From: Poseidonibacter lekithochrous
Lineage (GTDB): Bacteria; Campylobacterota; Campylobacteria; Campylobacterales; Arcobacteraceae
Assembly: GCF_018861145.1 (NCBI RefSeq)
Contig: NZ_JAHKQT010000004.1
Coordinates: 62,001-126,000 of the forward strand
Direction of reading: 5' to 3'
DNA length: 64,000 nt
The position numbers were made by a program, and so were the translations under genes. Positions 1 to 7,338 of this stretch are shown in pieces. Under the pieces are notes generated by a model, which worked only from the letters and a program-made list of their open reading frames with translations, was not told the origin of the DNA and made no database searches. The stretch's first letter is position 1, and each line of letters begins with the position of its first letter.

Positions 1-119
1 GTAAATTACCAATAAGTGATAGATGTTTTGAATATGAAAAGAAACAATGTGATTTAAATAAAGATGCCTCATCAATAGTAAATGACATCATCCATGATAT
101 AGGAATTATGCAATGGTAG
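1..119 (+). CDS. 3' end of a gene, possibly the large subunit of a glutamate-mutase-like enzyme (partial)
   Basis: An open reading frame enters from the left edge and stops at TAG 117-119, leaving about 38 C-terminal residues that end in MQW. Its stop overlaps the start of the next gene by 7 bp, so the two are almost certainly translated together. The tail has a short LP...F/Y pattern followed by an I-x-D-I-I-x-D-I segment, which vaguely resembles the end of glutamate mutase E subunits. Together with the MutL/GlmL-type gene directly downstream, this makes a B12-dependent mutase subunit the best guess. The fragment is too short to be sure, so the function is inferred mainly from context. Confidence 0.45.
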   Translation, partial: KLPISDRCFEYEKKQCDLNKDASSIVNDIIHDIGIMQW

Positions 120-1297
120 AAAATAAACTTTTAATCGATATAGGAAGTACATACTTTAAAGTTGCCACTTCTAACAATGTTGAACAACACTTTAGAGATT
201 TTAACAAAGACATTTATGATGATTTAGTTAGTAAATGTTCAAGTACACTTGAGAGCTTTAAAAAAGAAGAAATATTTATTTGTTCTTCTGCAAATGGTGG
301 ATTATCAACATTAGTAATTGGTGTTACTAACTCTTTTTCTTTAAAATATGCTACAAATATTGCATATAATTCTGGTATTAATATTATTGATACTGTTTTA
401 TATCAAGAGATAGATAAAGCTTCAGTTCCAAGTGATTTAATTGATGTTGTAATAATTGTTGGTGGAATTAATAGTGTTGATAATATCTTTAAAGAAGATT
501 TATTTAAATATTTAGAAAATGTAAATTATTCAAATGTAGTTTTTGCAGGTTCAAGCAAAGATGCTGAGTATTTAAGTTCACATATAGAAAACTTAGTATT
601 AATTGATAATGTAATTGATAATAAACTCCATGTAGTTGAAGAGCCTTTAAAAGAGTATTTAACTAATCTTTATCAAGCTGATATTATGGGTAAGGAAGAT
701 ATTAAACATTTATATGATTTAACATCAAATCAAATTTATTCAACTCCTTATATTGTAAATAAAACATTGCCACTAATTGATTCAAAATTTGCAGCTGTTA
801 ATCCATTTATTTTAATTGATATTGGAGGAGCAACAACGGATATTCATTATTCTAAAGATTTATCTTATGATAATATTGTTACTTCTAATGAATATGATAG
901 ATTAGTATTTAAGAAACTTGGTGTTTTTAAATCAAAAGAATCATTAATTTTTGCAGCTCAAAATAATGAATTTGTATATGAATTATTAGCTCATTTAAAA
1001 GTAACTGAAAATATTTTTAATGAAGATACTAATAAAAGTCTACGAATTTTAATGCAACTTGCAATCTTCTTAGTTTTATATAAAGTATCAGAAGTTCATC
1101 CTTTATATATCAAACTAAAATTACACTTATTAAAATCTGTTGTATTAACAGGTGGAATTACTAAAGTATTAAGTTTTGAAGAAGTAGAAGATATTATTGC
1201 ATTTTTCTATAAGAAAATTTTAAACAGTGATATTCATCCTGCAATCATTTTAGATTCAAATTATGATATTTGGACTCTTGGAATAACTCAAAAATAA
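113..1297 (+). CDS. MutL/GlmL-family protein, probable reactivating factor of a B12-dependent glutamate-type mutase
   Basis: This 394-residue protein has the layout of the MutL/GlmL branch of the ASKHA (actin/Hsp70-like) ATPases. The N-terminal phosphate loop (LLIDIGSTYFK, residues 6-16) and the second loop (ILIDIGGATTDIHY, about residues 232-245) are both clear, as is a VVLTGGITK segment near residue 343. Known members are encoded beside glutamate (methylaspartate) mutase or ornithine aminomutase and are thought to exchange damaged cobalamin, so the protein should act in the cytoplasm on the mutase. The start overlaps the end of the preceding gene, and an adenylating ligase follows after 10 bp, so these form one operon. 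The length is shorter than the roughly 450-460 residues of clostridial GlmL. The mutase itself must lie to the left of the window. Confidence 0.75.
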   Translation: MVENKLLIDIGSTYFKVATSNNVEQHFRDFNKDIYDDLVSKCSSTLESFKKEEIFICSSANGGLSTLVIGVTNSFSLKYATNIAYNSGINIIDTVLYQEIDKASVPSDLIDVVIIVGGINSVDNIFKEDLFKYLENVNYSNVVFAGSSKDAEYLSSHIENLVLIDNVIDNKLHVVEEPLKEYLTNLYQADIMGKEDIKHLYDLTSNQIYSTPYIVNKTLPLIDSKFAAVNPFILIDIGGATTDIHYSKDLSYDNIVTSNEYDRLVFKKLGVFKSKESLIFAAQNNEFVYELLAHLKVTENIFNEDTNKSLRILMQLAIFLVLYKVSEVHPLYIKLKLHLLKSVVLTGGITKVLSFEEVEDIIAFFYKKILNSDIHPAIILDSNYDIWTLGITQK

Positions 1298-1307
1298 AGG
1301 AAATAAT

Positions 1308-2879
1308 ATGTCAATAAATTGTATAAGAACATTAGTAGAAGAAGCAAATATTTCAAATCCAGAAAAAATTGCTTTAACATTTGGACATGAGAAAATTACA
1401 TATAGCGAATTATTTACTAAAGTAAATCAAATTGCTTATTATTTAGATGAGTTAAATATGCCAAGCAAAAGTAGAATTGGTATTTATTCAAATAAAGGAA
1501 TAGATCAAGTTATTGCAATACTTGCTATTTTATCAACTGATTATATTCTAGTTCCTTTAACAAAATTACTTAAACAAGAACAAGTAAAATATATAATTGA
1601 TGATTGTGATATTGCTTGTATTATTACAGATAAAGTAAAACTTGAAACACTTGAAGAAATAAACTTTACAGGTACTGTTATTTCATATGAAACAGCACAT
1701 AAAGAATTACCATCATTTGAAGAGATTTACAAATACTATAATAAACCTTATGAATGTAATATTTCAGGACATCAAAATGCTGCTATTACTTACTCATTTG
1801 GAATAAGTGGAAAACCAAAAGGTATTGTGATTTCACATAGAAACTTTATAGATTCAGCTCGTGTTGTGTCACAATACTTAAAACTAAAAGAAGAAGATGT
1901 AATTTCAGGAACACTTGTTTTTAATCTTGATTATGGATTAAATCAAATCTTTTGTTCTTTATATAAAAGAGCAACATTAGCACTTCACAAATTTGTTTTA
2001 CCTAATGACTTTTTTAATCATATTATAAATGATAAAGTTACAGTATTACCAATTATGCCTATTAATTTAACAGACATGTTTGATGAAGAAGAAAATAGAC
2101 TTCCAAGTAGTGAATTATTACAAAATGTAAGAATTATTACATCATCAGGTGGTAATGTTACAAATAAAATGATTACAGACGTAGAAGAGTACTTTTCAAA
2201 TGCAAAATTTTATTCAATGCATGGATTAACAGAAGCATTTAGATCAACATACCTAGATCCAACTCAATTAAAAATAAGACCTGATTCAATAGGAAAAGCT
2301 ATTCCTGATGTTGAATTATATGTAATTGATGAAGAAGGTAATGAATGTGCCCCTAGAGTTGTTGGAGAGTTAATTCATAGAGGTGGATATATTTACCAAG
2401 GTTACTGGAAAGGTCCAAAAGAAACAAAAGAGAGATTTAAATCTGCTCAAATTTTAAAAAATATAATAAATCTTGATGGTGATTTAAATGATGAAATAGT
2501 TGTTGCAACTGGAGATTATGTTTATAAAGATGAAGAAGGTTATTTATACTTTGTTTCAAGAAAAGATAATATGATTAAAACTAGAGGATTTAGAGTAAGT
2601 CCTCATGAAATAGAATCTGTAGTTTACAAAAATATTTCAGAAATTGAACAATGTGCCGTTTTTTCAATTGAAAATGAAGAGATTGAAGAAGAAATTGTTT
2701 TAGTATATAGTGCAAGTAGTGAGATAAGCTCAAAAGAAATTACTTTTGAATTAAAAAAACATTTAGCTTCATATATGATTCCTAGTAAAATTATTTATAA
2801 AAAGTCTTTACCTCTTATTCCTTCCGATAAAAATAAAATAAATATTGATGAGTTAAAAAAAGAACTACTCATCAAATAA
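1308..2879 (+). CDS. AMP-dependent synthetase/ligase (acyl- or aminoacyl-adenylating enzyme)
   Basis: This 523-residue member of the ANL superfamily activates a carboxylate as the acyl-adenylate. Visible core motifs are the P-loop (YSFGISGKPKG, residues 162-172, an unusual version of the family's TSGSTGKPKG), the A5 motif (YSMHGLTEA), the A7/A8 stretch (TGDYVYKDEEGYLYFVSRKDNMIKTRG, given here only as a landmark around residues 404-430) and a C-terminal lysine in DKNKIN that could be the catalytic A10 lysine. A good AAGGA site lies six bases before the ATG. It sits 10 bp behind the MutL-like gene and ends at a hairpin, so it closes the operon. No carrier domain is fused. The substrate cannot be read from sequence; a product of the neighbouring mutase is an inference. 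Confidence 0.85.
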   Translation: MSINCIRTLVEEANISNPEKIALTFGHEKITYSELFTKVNQIAYYLDELNMPSKSRIGIYSNKGIDQVIAILAILSTDYILVPLTKLLKQEQVKYIIDDCDIACIITDKVKLETLEEINFTGTVISYETAHKELPSFEEIYKYYNKPYECNISGHQNAAITYSFGISGKPKGIVISHRNFIDSARVVSQYLKLKEEDVISGTLVFNLDYGLNQIFCSLYKRATLALHKFVLPNDFFNHIINDKVTVLPIMPINLTDMFDEEENRLPSSELLQNVRIITSSGGNVTNKMITDVEEYFSNAKFYSMHGLTEAFRSTYLDPTQLKIRPDSIGKAIPDVELYVIDEEGNECAPRVVGELIHRGGYIYQGYWKGPKETKERFKSAQILKNIINLDGDLNDEIVVATGDYVYKDEEGYLYFVSRKDNMIKTRGFRVSPHEIESVVYKNISEIEQCAVFSIENEEIEEEIVLVYSASSEISSKEITFELKKHLASYMIPSKIIYKKSLPLIPSDKNKINIDELKKELLIK

Positions 2880-2880
2880 T

Positions 2881-2905
2881 AAATATAGCGTTTTCCGCTA
2901 TATTT
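2881..2905 (+). terminator. Hairpin terminator after the ligase gene
   Basis: A perfect 10-bp inverted repeat (AAATATAGCG / CGCTATATTT) with a 5-base loop lies directly after the ligase stop codon. It is followed by an A/T-rich run including a T tract, which fits intrinsic termination. Confidence 0.75.
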
Positions 2906-2924
2906 TATAAAAAAACTTTTTTTA

Positions 2925-2938
2925 TTGATTTACGTCAA
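2925..2938 (+). promoter_or_regulatory. CRP/FNR-family operator (TTGAT-N4-GTCAA)
   Basis: TTGATTTACGTCAA differs at one base from the FNR consensus TTGAT-N4-ATCAA. Its centre (2931.5) lies about 41.5 bases upstream of the start expected from the TATAAT at 2961-2966, the spacing of a class II FNR/CRP-activated promoter. The site lies before a c-type cytochrome gene, a typical target of such regulators. Confidence 0.7.
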
Positions 2939-2960
2939 TTACTTCTAATATAGAATATCA

Positions 2961-2966
2961 TATAAT
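2961..2966 (+). promoter_or_regulatory. -10 box of the cytochrome c promoter
   Basis: A perfect TATAAT. The predicted transcription start is near 2972-2973, leaving a 5' leader of about 25 bases with an AAGAAGGAA ribosome site. There is no good -35 box, as expected for a promoter that needs an activator bound at -41.5. Confidence 0.6.
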
Positions 2967-2997
2967 TACAACATAATATAAAAGAAGGAACGAAACA

Positions 2998-3273
2998 ATG
3001 AAAAAAATTATAGCATTATCACTTATTACAGCATGTGTTGCACTTGCTAACCCTTACGCAAAATGTGCAGGATGTCATGGAGCTGATGGTGGAAAATCTG
3101 CTTTAGGTAAATCAAAAATTATTAAAGATATGACAAAAGCTGATTTTGTTGCTTCTTTAAAAGGTTACCAAGATGGTTCTTATGGAGGTCCAATGAAGGG
3201 TCTTATGAAAGGTCAAGTTAAAGGTATGGATGAAGCAACTATGCAAGCAATTGCAGATAAAATTGCTAAGTAA
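2998..3273 (+). CDS. Small periplasmic monohaem cytochrome c (c553 type)
   Basis: The 91-residue product starts with a signal peptide (MKKIIALSLITACVALA, cleavage near residue 17) and then one haem-binding motif, CAGCH, at residues 23-27. Several downstream methionines (GGPMKGLMKG) can provide the axial ligand. Size and layout match the c553-like electron carriers that move electrons between the bc1 complex and terminal oxidases or peroxidases in Campylobacterota. The gene is monocistronic: an FNR-type site and TATAAT precede it and a strong hairpin follows. The promoter suggests induction when oxygen is low or under another CRP/FNR-family signal. Confidence 0.9.
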   Translation: MKKIIALSLITACVALANPYAKCAGCHGADGGKSALGKSKIIKDMTKADFVASLKGYQDGSYGGPMKGLMKGQVKGMDEATMQAIADKIAK

Positions 3274-3291
3274 TTTTTAATAAACTTCTAT

Positions 3292-3324
3292 AAAATAGTA
3301 GCTAAATAATTTAGCTACTATTTT
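3292..3324. terminator. Bidirectional terminator between cytochrome c and diguanylate cyclase
   Basis: A perfect 15-bp inverted repeat (AAAATAGTAGCTAAA / TTTAGCTACTATTTT) with a 3-base loop lies between two convergent genes. The A tract on one side and T tract on the other let it work in both directions. Confidence 0.85.
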
Positions 3325-3334
3325 AACTACTTAA

Positions 3335-4174
3335 TTATGTAAATTCAACTCTATCTCTACCTTTATTTTTTGCTCTATATACTGCAAAATCAGCTCTTTG
3401 AATCATTTCATTTGCATCTTTACAATCAGTAAAAAAAGAGACTCCCATACTAACACTAATAGAGATATCTCTTATAGAATGATATATTTTTTTTGATTTT
3501 ATATCTTCTCTCAAATCATTAAGTTTTTGTACAATATGTTTTTTTGTAATAAAACAAAGAATAATAAATTCTTCTCCACCATATCTATAAACTTCACCAT
3601 TTAATATTTCAGCATGTTTTTTTAACTTCTCAGCAAGATAGACTAAAACCTTATCTCCTGTATCATGACCAAAGGTATCATTTATTCCTTTGAACCTATC
3701 AGCATCAATAAATATAGCACTTAAGAAACTTGAATTACTCTGTCTTGAAAAGACTTTCAAATCCTCTTCCATTTTTCTTCTATTATAAATTTTTGTTAAG
3801 TGATCTCGATTCATACTATCTTTAAGAAGTTCTTTTTCTTTTAATAATTGCTCAATTAAATTGTCTTTATAGTTTTCTTCTAAGTTTGTGTTCTTCTGTT
3901 CTATTACTTTTCCTAAAGTAAATTCAAAACAATCCTTAGAACTTGAATAATCAATTTTTTTACACTCAATTACTAAAGATGGATTATCTTTTCCTAATCC
4001 ATTTGTGATAGTTAAAGTATCAAATTGTTTTATTGAGTATTCAATCTTATCATTAATAATCTTAGGTTCTAAAAGTACTTTCTTCCAATATTTATTATTT
4101 TCCTTAGAAAGAACAGATACTTTTTTTAATAAAATATTTTCAAATAATTCTTTTGAAAGTGAAAACTTATGCAT
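3335..4174 (-). CDS. Diguanylate cyclase (GGDEF domain)
   Basis: This 279-residue protein has a C-terminal GGDEF domain from about residue 118. It contains the DxLTxxxNRR entry motif, the FxDxDRFKxxNDxFGHxxGD nucleotide/metal segment and an intact GGEEF active site at residues 199-203, so it should make cyclic di-GMP from two GTP. The inhibitory RxxD site normally found five residues before the active site is absent (ILNG is there instead). The first 110 residues form no domain I recognise; they lack membrane segments, so the protein looks soluble and the N-terminal part is probably an input domain. It is transcribed alone, divergently from the membrane protein gene at 4342. Confidence 0.9.
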   Translation of the reverse strand: MHKFSLSKELFENILLKKVSVLSKENNKYWKKVLLEPKIINDKIEYSIKQFDTLTITNGLGKDNPSLVIECKKIDYSSSKDCFEFTLGKVIEQKNTNLEENYKDNLIEQLLKEKELLKDSMNRDHLTKIYNRRKMEEDLKVFSRQSNSSFLSAIFIDADRFKGINDTFGHDTGDKVLVYLAEKLKKHAEILNGEVYRYGGEEFIILCFITKKHIVQKLNDLREDIKSKKIYHSIRDISISVSMGVSFFTDCKDANEMIQRADFAVYRAKNKGRDRVEFT

Positions 4175-4341
4175 ATTATATAATTCCTAAAATAAACTAT
4201 TGAAACTATATCAAGTAATAACTTAGCTATATATTTAAAAAATATTTTTAAATTATAAACATAAGATTAACTTATATTATTTTCATAAGTATTTAATATA
4301 ATATATAGTAATATTTATGAAATTTATTTAAGGATTTAAAA

Positions 4342-5502
4342 ATGACTTTAAGAGAAAAATTCTCTCCAATGTGTTTTTTAGCAGCATTAGGTGCTGGTGG
4401 TTTATCAGTTTCATTCTTTATGTATTTAATGTTCTTAGTACCACATAAAGGTGCACCTATGGCTACATTTGATTTTGTATATTCACAACTATTAAAAGGT
4501 GATTGGCTATCTTTTGTTTCAGCCTTTGCGCTTGTTATGATTATAGCTTTTGCATTTTTGCATTTTAAACTTTTAATTTGGAATACTAAACAATTTAATA
4601 TGTATAAAAAGTCTGATACTTATAAAGAATTAAAAAACTCAAATGCTGAGATTACTTTAATGACAATACCTCTTACATATACAATGACAATAAACGTATG
4701 CTTTGTTTTAGGAGCAGTATTTGTTCCAGGACTTTGGGGAATAGTTGAGTATTTATTTCCATTTGCTTTAATTGGGTTTATGATTACAGGTTTTTATGCT
4801 TTAAAAATATTTTTCAATTACTTTTCTAGAATTATAATAAATGGTGATTTTGACTTTACTAAAAACAATAACCTTTCACAAATGATTTCTATTTTTGCTT
4901 TTGCAATGGTGGCAGTTGGTTTTGCAGCTCCTGGAGCAATGAGTCATAATATAGAAATAAATGCAATAGGTATTTTTGGTGCCCTATTCTTTACCTCTTT
5001 ATCTCTTTTATTATTAATAATAAAACTTACAATTGGTTTTAAAAATATGTTTGAACATGGTATTTCTATTGAAGCTTCTCCTTCATTATGGATTATTATT
5101 CCAATTTTAACTCTTTTAGGAATTACTGCTGTACGAGTATCTTTTGGGCTTGATCATAATTTTGGTGCTATTGTTGATAAATCTTCGCTATTTACTTTAA
5201 CTTCTATTATTGTTTCACTTCAAATTATATTTGGAATATTAGGATATAAAATTATGAATCAACTTGGATATTTTGAAAAATTCATAGATTCAGAAGAACG
5301 ATCTAGTGTATCTTTTGCATTAATTTGTCCAGGTGTTGCATTTTTTGTATTTGGTATGTTTTTTATTAATTTTGGGCTTACTTTTAATGGAATAATTGAA
5401 AAATACTCACTTGCATATTTTATAATTATGCTTCCATTTATGTTTGTTCAATATAAAACAGTTATTTATTTTTTTAAATTAAAGAAAAAGTTCTTTTTTT
5501 AA
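4342..5502 (+). CDS. Multi-spanning membrane protein of the TsoY/TehA(SLAC1)-like type
   Basis: The 386-residue product is almost entirely hydrophobic, with about ten predicted transmembrane helices starting at residues 11-33 and 57-77. The even spread of helices and the FSPMCFLAALGAGGLSVSFF opening recall the TehA/SLAC1 ten-helix fold and the TsoY proteins of Campylobacterota, a family in which selenocysteine versions are known. No in-frame TGA is present, so this copy is an ordinary protein. A clear AAGGA site lies ten bases before the ATG. Transported substrate and partners are unknown, and neighbouring genes are not obviously connected. I regard the family as likely and any function as open. 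Confidence 0.6.
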   Translation: MTLREKFSPMCFLAALGAGGLSVSFFMYLMFLVPHKGAPMATFDFVYSQLLKGDWLSFVSAFALVMIIAFAFLHFKLLIWNTKQFNMYKKSDTYKELKNSNAEITLMTIPLTYTMTINVCFVLGAVFVPGLWGIVEYLFPFALIGFMITGFYALKIFFNYFSRIIINGDFDFTKNNNLSQMISIFAFAMVAVGFAAPGAMSHNIEINAIGIFGALFFTSLSLLLLIIKLTIGFKNMFEHGISIEASPSLWIIIPILTLLGITAVRVSFGLDHNFGAIVDKSSLFTLTSIIVSLQIIFGILGYKIMNQLGYFEKFIDSEERSSVSFALICPGVAFFVFGMFFINFGLTFNGIIEKYSLAYFIIMLPFMFVQYKTVIYFFKLKKKFFF

Positions 5503-5531
5503 TAAATAGAAAAATTATAAAATGATACAAT

Positions 5532-5552
5532 CTCTAAATTAAATTTTAGAGG
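5532..5552 (+). promoter_or_regulatory. Possible ribosome-site-masking hairpin before the lipoprotein gene
   Basis: CTCTAAA (5532-5538) and TTTAGAG (5545-5551) are complementary with a 6-base loop. The right arm contains the AGAGG that serves as ribosome binding site for the ATG at 5562. The arm is short and AT-rich, so a real effect is uncertain. Confidence 0.3.
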
Positions 5553-5561
5553 TTATATCAT

Positions 5562-6839
5562 ATGATAAAAATAAAAAAACTAAGTAATATTATTCTTCTC
5601 TCAACAACACTACTTTTTACTGCCTGTTCAGTAAAAGAGCCTATTATAAAAGTTGAAAAAAGTGATTTAAAAAATACGACGAAATATGCAAATAACAACT
5701 TCATAGATCAAAATCAAGAAACAAATAAATACCTAAAAAGATATTTTACTCCATGGGAACAAAATAAAGTTACTTACAGTAAGGAAGAAGCTACTTGGGG
5801 CTTTTCATATAAAAATAAAACTGTTTACTTAGAAAACCATAGACTAGCTAGTCAAACATGGTTTGAAAAACAAATAGAGAATTCAAACTTTGATTCATAT
5901 AATACTCTTTTAAAAAAAGCAATTACATTAAAAAATAGTGATGTAAGGGTTTTCCCAACATCCTCACCTATGTTTTATAATCCATCAAAAGCAGGAGAAG
6001 GTTTTCCTTTTGATTATAATCAAAACTCAGCAATTAAAATAAATACACCAATTTTTTTATCTCATTATTCAAAAGATAGAGCATGGGTTTATATGCAATC
6101 AAGTACAGTTGGAGGATGGATAAAAACAAGTGATATTGCTTTTGTAAATGAAACATTTATTCAAAACTTTAAAACAGGTTCATATTCAGTTGCTATAAAA
6201 GAAAAGTTTCCTATTTACGATAATAGTTTTAGAGAATATGTAAAACTAGCAACTATTTTTCCTAAGTTTGAAGATAAATATATTATTGCAAAAAAAGATT
6301 TTCAAAATAACGCAATAATTGCATATATAAATTTAAGTTCACAAAGTGTTCAAAATATGCCTATAAAATTTAACTCAAAAAATAGAATCAAAATTGCACA
6401 AGCGTTACTTGATGAACCTTATGGTTGGGGTGGATTATTAAATAATAGAGATTGCTCAAGTTTTACACAAGATTTCTTTGTTCCTTTTGGAAAGTTTATT
6501 TCAAGAAATTCAAGAGCACAAACAAAAAATGGGAAATATCATGATATCTCTACTTTTTCTAAAAAAGAGAAAAAAGAATATATAAAACAAAATGGAGTAC
6601 CTTTTTCTACACTTATTTATTTAAAAGGTCATATCATGTTATATGTAGGAGTTAAAAACAATGAACCTCTTGCTATGCATAATATGTGGAGTGTAAGACT
6701 TAAAAATAAGTTTGGAGAAAAATATAGACATATAGTTGGGAAAGCAAGTATTACAACTTTGGAACCTGGGAAAAATTTAAAAGATTTTGATGAAGAAAAT
6801 AATGTTTTAAGACAAATACTAGGGATCGTAGTTTTATAA
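5562..6839 (+). CDS. NlpC/P60-family lipoprotein, probable peptidoglycan endopeptidase with SH3 domains
   Basis: The 425-residue product has a lipoprotein signal peptide with lipobox LFTAC (lipidated Cys22). The middle (about residues 115-270) looks like bacterial SH3-type domains (WVYMQSSTVGGWIKTSDIAFV), and the C-terminal part is an NlpC/P60 cysteine peptidase. The catalytic cysteine is in NNRDCSSF (Cys298) and the histidine in KGHIMLYVG (His357), with a further polar residue expected after it. Such enzymes cut stem-peptide bonds in peptidoglycan; the lipid anchor places it at the cell envelope. It is transcribed alone. The domain order matches the SH3-SH3-NlpC/P60 lipoproteins common in this phylum. 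Confidence 0.85.
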   Translation: MIKIKKLSNIILLSTTLLFTACSVKEPIIKVEKSDLKNTTKYANNNFIDQNQETNKYLKRYFTPWEQNKVTYSKEEATWGFSYKNKTVYLENHRLASQTWFEKQIENSNFDSYNTLLKKAITLKNSDVRVFPTSSPMFYNPSKAGEGFPFDYNQNSAIKINTPIFLSHYSKDRAWVYMQSSTVGGWIKTSDIAFVNETFIQNFKTGSYSVAIKEKFPIYDNSFREYVKLATIFPKFEDKYIIAKKDFQNNAIIAYINLSSQSVQNMPIKFNSKNRIKIAQALLDEPYGWGGLLNNRDCSSFTQDFFVPFGKFISRNSRAQTKNGKYHDISTFSKKEKKEYIKQNGVPFSTLIYLKGHIMLYVGVKNNEPLAMHNMWSVRLKNKFGEKYRHIVGKASITTLEPGKNLKDFDEENNVLRQILGIVVL

Positions 6840-6946
6840 TCATAACCCCATAAAATAACTAATAAGATTATATGTTATGTGTCTAATCAAAATAAAATAA
6901 TTTTTTAAGTAAACTTTCAATAAGAATTTTTATAAGGTGAATTTTT

Positions 6947-7330
6947 ATGGAAGAAGAATTAAAATTAACAACTGACTCTTTTTTATTATCAGAAACAGAT
7001 GAAAAAGGAATTATTCGATATGCAAATGATGAATTTTGTCATTTTGCAGAATATTCACTAGAAGAACTTGTAGGTCAACCACATAATATGGTTAGACATC
7101 CTGATATGCCAAAAGCTGCATTTAAAGATTTATGGGAAACTGTTCAAAGTGGAAAACCTTGGAAAGGTTTTGTTAAAAACAAGACTAAACATGGAAAGTG
7201 TTATTGGGTTTTTGCAACCATATTTCCTTTTACTTCATGTGATGAAACAAAAGGTTATATTTCTTGCCGACGAATGGCTTCTCAAAATGAGATTGATAAG
7301 TATGAAGCTCTATATAAAACAATGAACTAG
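6947..7330 (+). CDS. PAS-domain protein (CetB/Aer-like redox sensor partner of chemoreceptor)
   Basis: The 127-residue product is a single PAS domain. The [32 protein letters not shown] and [11 protein letters not shown] segments are the ones typical of the FAD-binding PAS domains of Aer and CetB. It has no membrane segment or output domain. The chemoreceptor gene starts 8 bp downstream, so the two are co-transcribed and co-translated. In Campylobacter the split pair CetB (PAS) and CetA (receptor) senses cellular redox state for energy taxis, and this pair has the same division of labour. FAD binding is inferred from the family. Confidence 0.85.
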   Translation: MEEELKLTTDSFLLSETDEKGIIRYANDEFCHFAEYSLEELVGQPHNMVRHPDMPKAAFKDLWETVQSGKPWKGFVKNKTKHGKCYWVFATIFPFTSCDETKGYISCRRMASQNEIDKYEALYKTMN

Positions 7331-7338
7331 GAATTATT

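Noticed and set aside
4342-5502. Selenocysteine (in-frame TGA) version of the TsoY-like membrane protein
   Set aside because: The frame is open throughout without an internal TGA, so no selenocysteine decoding is needed.
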